Shown: piece after piece, positions 12,366-14,697 of the stretch
How the letters are laid out: the number at the start of each line of letters is the position of its first letter
Numbering within the stretch: position 1 is the stretch's first letter
Source of the DNA: Chromera velia
Lineage: Eukaryota > Sar > Chromeraceae
Length of the DNA: 14,697 bases
NCBI GenBank assembly: GCA_018398765.1
Contig: JAHBMJ010002649.1
Coordinates: forward strand, 2,501-17,197
Direction: 5' to 3'
The notes under the pieces: generated by a model
The model's input: only the letters and a program-made list of their open reading frames with translations
The model's database searches: none
Told to the model about the DNA's origin: nothing
Position numbers and translations under genes: made by a program

Positions 12366-12530
12366 AGTGGAGGGAGGAGGGGGGGGAGGAGGAGGATGAG
12401 GAGGAGGAGGAGGAGGAAGAAGCATGGAGGGAGGAGGAGGAGGAGGAGGGGGACGGGGAGGGGGACGAGGGGGAGGGAGAGGAGGGGGAGGATGGAATGG
12501 GAGAGGAAGCTGAAGATGATGAAAGGGCAG
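12366..12530. repeat. Purine-rich (GGA)n tract encoding poly-Ser on the minus strand
   Basis: The plus strand is almost all G and A here (GAGGAGG and GGGGGAGG words). On the minus strand it encodes a Ser/Pro tract (residues about 462-513 of the reverse transcriptase). Such tracts can form triplex or G-quadruplex structures; that is general knowledge, not shown here. Confidence 0.8.
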
Positions 12531-12636
12531 CTGCCTGTCTACCTGTTTTGTGTATCATGTTGTCCTCTCTTCCTATCTGGTCTGGCGTATGAGTGGTTGT
12601 AGCGGTGGGTATGTGCTCTTCGGCTTCCTGTCTTCT

Positions 12637-12897
12637 GTTTCTCGCCCCTATCTGTTTCTCCCTGTTTGTCTGGCTGCTCTCGCTTGCCTCTGGCCGATTC
12701 TCTCTGTCTGCCTGTCTGCTCTCCGTCGCCCCTAACTGATTCTTTCTGTCCGGCTGGCTGCTCTCACTCATTCCTGGCTGTGTCTCTCTGTCTGCCTGTC
12801 TGCTCTCACTCGCCCCTGTCTGACCCTCTCTGTCCGGCTGGCTGCTCTCGCTCGATTCTAACTGTGTCTTTCTGTCTGCCTGTTTGCTCTCCCTCAT
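12637..12897 (-). repeat. 14-residue (42-base) tandem repeats inside the reverse transcriptase
   Basis: Residues 338-424 contain six copies of a unit close to E-S-x-Q-x-D-R-x-x-Q-x-x-x-S. Two versions alternate (ESSQPDR and ESRQADR), so the DNA has an 84-base higher-order period, visible on the plus strand as CTGTCTGCCTGTCTGCTCT near 12704, 12788 and 12871. The units are diverged but stay in frame. Confidence 0.8.
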
Positions 12898-13922
12898 CCT
12901 TGTCTGTTTCTCTCCGGCTGCCTGGCTGCTCCCGCTTGCTTCCAACTGTGTCTTGCTTTCCGTCTGCCCCCTCCCGCTGCCTCGGAGAGCTTGGACGAGG
13001 GGGAGGATGGTGATGGCGTACCCTGCCATCGACATCGGGTCCCCTTGCGTCCATCCCTCTCTGCTGCTGATGGTGGTGGTCCCGTGGGTTCCTCTTAGGA
13101 AGAGCTCTGCATCCCCCCTATAGCAGTTGAAGAGGAATGTGGAGGCTCTAGGCCAGAGTATGCGGGCATTCCACAGCCTCGCTATGCGATTTGCTGCGTT
13201 GAAGGCGCTTTCGGCGTCTATTAGGAGGGTTCCGAATGCCTTCTTGGGGTCGTCGCCGGCTTCCTGTGTGAGGGTCTCCCAGAGCTCCCTCACTGCATGA
13301 ATCCCCCCTTCCAGGCCTCCTATGAGGCCACTGCACAGCTGATCGGCTCTGCATACCTCCTGCAGTTCCTCTCTAGTCTCTTTCATCACTGCTTTTCCGA
13401 GGAGGCGCCTGATCGCCTCCCCGATTCCTACCGGGCACACCCCGGGGCATTTGTCTAGCGCGACCAGTCGGCACACCATGAGTGCCTTCACTTGGTCCCA
13501 CTCGAACACCCTCCTCCCCATTTCTGTTGCTAAGTTGGCAAGTTCTTCCCTTAACTCTCTACTCTCCCTCCCTAGGCTCAGGACTGCGGTGTGGAGCTGT
13601 GTGCTATCGAATTCAGACGGCCCCGCGCTGCCTTGGAGGCGGCATGCTACTGTGGCAATGTCCTCTTCGGTGATTAGGAGGGGGGTGAGGGTGGGGAGGC
13701 CCTCTCTGGGCATCGTTTCTAGTGCTGCTGCTTGGAGTGTTTTTCCGGGGGGATGTTTAGCTTTCAGGGTCTCTGCTACCTGGTAGGTTTGTCCTCTCTT
13801 GGTGAAGATATCTTCTCCGTCCAGGACTCCCCCTTTCTCTCGGCCTGTCAGTATCCATGTTCCCTTCCTCATCTCCCCTGCCTGAATGAAGTTTCGAAAT
13901 TTCTTCATCTCGGGGAGGCCCG

Positions 13923-14206
13923 CTATACCTTCTCAAATTCTTCCCTTTTTGATCGGCTCTCGCTCTCCCCCCTCTTGCTAATTTTGATTGCCTCCTGAAG
14001 GAGGGTTTCTCTTCCCTTCTCCCCCTGCTTCCACAAATCTAGCCTGCTCTTGATGGTCTCCCGTACCTTCTTTGCCTTTTTGATAGGGTAAGGTCTAGCA
14101 TCAGCAGGAGCGCTTCGCTTGGGTTGTCCCCGCTCCTAATCCCTGCAATTAGGGATTGCATCAGCCGTACTAGCCTCCTCCCTGTGCCCCTTTTGGGGAA
14201 TGCATA
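13923..14206 (-). pseudogene. N-terminal part of the retroelement ORF, split by a frameshift
   Basis: In one frame, from ATG 14161, MQSLIAGIRSGDNPSEALLL reads like structured protein and ends near an A5 run (14077-14081). In the next frame KKAKKVRETIKSRLDLW and an acidic/basic helical segment follow to the TAG at 13923-13925. The two fit if one A was lost from the run. A second shift near 13926-13932 leads into the long reverse transcriptase frame. No known N-terminal DNA-binding zinc finger is visible. Confidence 0.5.
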
Positions 14207-14336
14207 CTACCCGCTGGGGTGTAGACGCTGTTATACTGTCTAAACCTTCAGAATGACTGCCTGCGCAGACCCTTATGTATGACCTTCCCCAGGCGGTCCT
14301 TACGGACCGCCTGCGGCACCCCATGTAGTCAAGGGG
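14187..14336 (-). other. Hairpin-rich 5' leader of the retroelement
   Basis: Three short perfect inverted repeats lie upstream of the element ORF. CCCC-TTTT-GGGG is at 14187-14198. A 10-base-pair stem with a 4-base loop is at 14290-14313 (CAGGCGGTCC/GGACCGCCTG). CCCC with a 10-base loop and GGGG is at 14319-14336. Self-cleaving ribozymes occur at the 5' ends of many non-LTR elements; I could not fit an HDV-like or hammerhead core here. Confidence 0.45.
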
Positions 14337-14340
14337 TCTT

Positions 14341-14600
14341 TCTGCATTCTCTCTATATTGTGAAAAACGTTGAAAAAAGTTTAAAAATGCCTTTATTCTA
14401 GGATTTAGTATCTGAACGCAACTTTAAAGATTCATTTACAATGCTTCAAATTGAATCAATAAATCAAAATTTTTATATAATTTTAGATATTATTTTATAG
14501 AAAAGAATTAAATCAAATTTTCTGAATAATTTTCCAGAGTAAATTTCCACTCTGCGATAAGTTTATAAACAATGCAAAGTTACATGTATCACTTTTTGTT
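14341..14600. other. AT-rich block on the 5' side of the retroelement
   Basis: An abrupt change to A/T-rich DNA just outside the hairpin leader, with many ATTTTA, AAATC and TTTTATA words. No coding frame is seen. It is not an obvious copy of the block at 10086-10440. Confidence 0.5.
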
Positions 14601-14610
14601 TACTTGGATT

Positions 14611-14697
14611 GGCACCTCCCAGACAAGCTCGAAATCTTCTGCCTCATCATGGTGGTGAGGGACACAGGCATCGATTGCCTGTCTGAATGTTCTGCGG
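14611..14697 (-). CDS. Possible partial exon at the window edge, unknown
   Basis: On the minus strand one frame is open from the edge and encodes about 29 residues (including AIDACVPHHHDEAEDFELVW), followed by a donor-like GTAAAC. The plus strand also has an open frame here, so neither strand can be assigned firmly. No family is recognised. Confidence 0.18.

Larger units (their letters stand above)
12100..13908 (-). pseudogene. Reverse transcriptase domain, 602 codons, with a large insertion between motifs B and C
   Basis: This is the longest open frame in the window. Residues 1-60 are a basic linker. The fingers follow: PLLITEEDI around 77 and CPGVCPVGIGEAIRRLLGKA around 154-173. Motif A has D231 (LLIDAESAFNAANR) and motif B has REGWTQGDPMSM around 283-294. 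Motif C, LWYADD, is at 585-590, with both catalytic Asp present. Motifs B and C are normally about 15-30 residues apart; here about 270 residues intervene (309-578), consisting of 14-residue repeats, a Ser-rich tract and a Gln/Lys run. The frame ends at TAG 12100-12102, where relatives usually have Trp (TGG). Confidence 0.8.

Noticed and set aside
11675-12592. 305-codon plus-strand frame opposite the reverse transcriptase
   Set aside because: It is the antisense shadow of the element; its Glu/Gly run is the complement of the poly-Ser tract and no domain is seen.
14136-14324. 62-codon minus-strand frame starting at 14324
   Set aside because: It lies over the hairpin leader, is Arg/Ser-rich and overlaps, in another frame, the better element reading from ATG 14161.

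Overview
The window looks like nuclear DNA of a eukaryote, most likely a free-living alveolate of the chromerid type (Chromera velia-like). This is an inference from three things: a plus-strand gene cut into many short phase-0 exons by GT-AG introns, introns full of tetranucleotide microsatellites, and a degenerate non-LTR-type reverse transcriptase gene. No single marker here fixes the species, and nothing looks bacterial or viral.

Positions 1-8133 (plus strand) hold the 3' part of a long gene for a tandem EF-hand protein; its 5' end lies outside the window. About seven units (called A to G here) of roughly 93-111 residues can be followed. Each unit has a first EF-hand, a helix of about 13 residues, a second EF-hand, and then a short conserved tail with a W-x-x-R motif. 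Nearly every intron is phase 0. Introns recur at homologous places: after loop residue 8 of the first EF-hand, after the 13-residue helix, and after the W-x-x-R tail. Many helix exons are exactly 39 bases. Unit A is the least fused and has canonical loops. Later units lose introns and calcium ligands. Unit G carries an in-frame TAA inside its W-x-x-R motif, just before a good splice donor.

Positions 8134-9720 contain a non-EF exon (8419-8703), an unresolved stretch, and a possible terminal exon (9456-9698) followed by AATAAA. Whether these belong to the same gene, to a pseudogene or to a second gene is unresolved. The terminal exon carries a short stub resembling the start of unit G.

Positions 9721-14600 are a noncoding and transposon region. 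An inactive retroelement lies on the minus strand (coding remains from about 14206 down to 10654). From 5' to 3' it has a frameshifted N-terminal part, a reverse transcriptase with an unusual insertion of about 270 residues between motifs B and C, the YADD motif, a thumb region, a CCHC knuckle with a restriction-like endonuclease-type region, and a C-terminal tail. It has two frameshifts and four in-frame stops. AT-rich DNA flanks it on both sides.

The most interesting signals are the EF-hand/W-x-x-R cassette with its intron-split loops, the donor- and acceptor-like tetranucleotide repeats that start exactly at splice sites, the stop codon inside a conserved motif, and the large low-complexity insertion in the reverse transcriptase palm.
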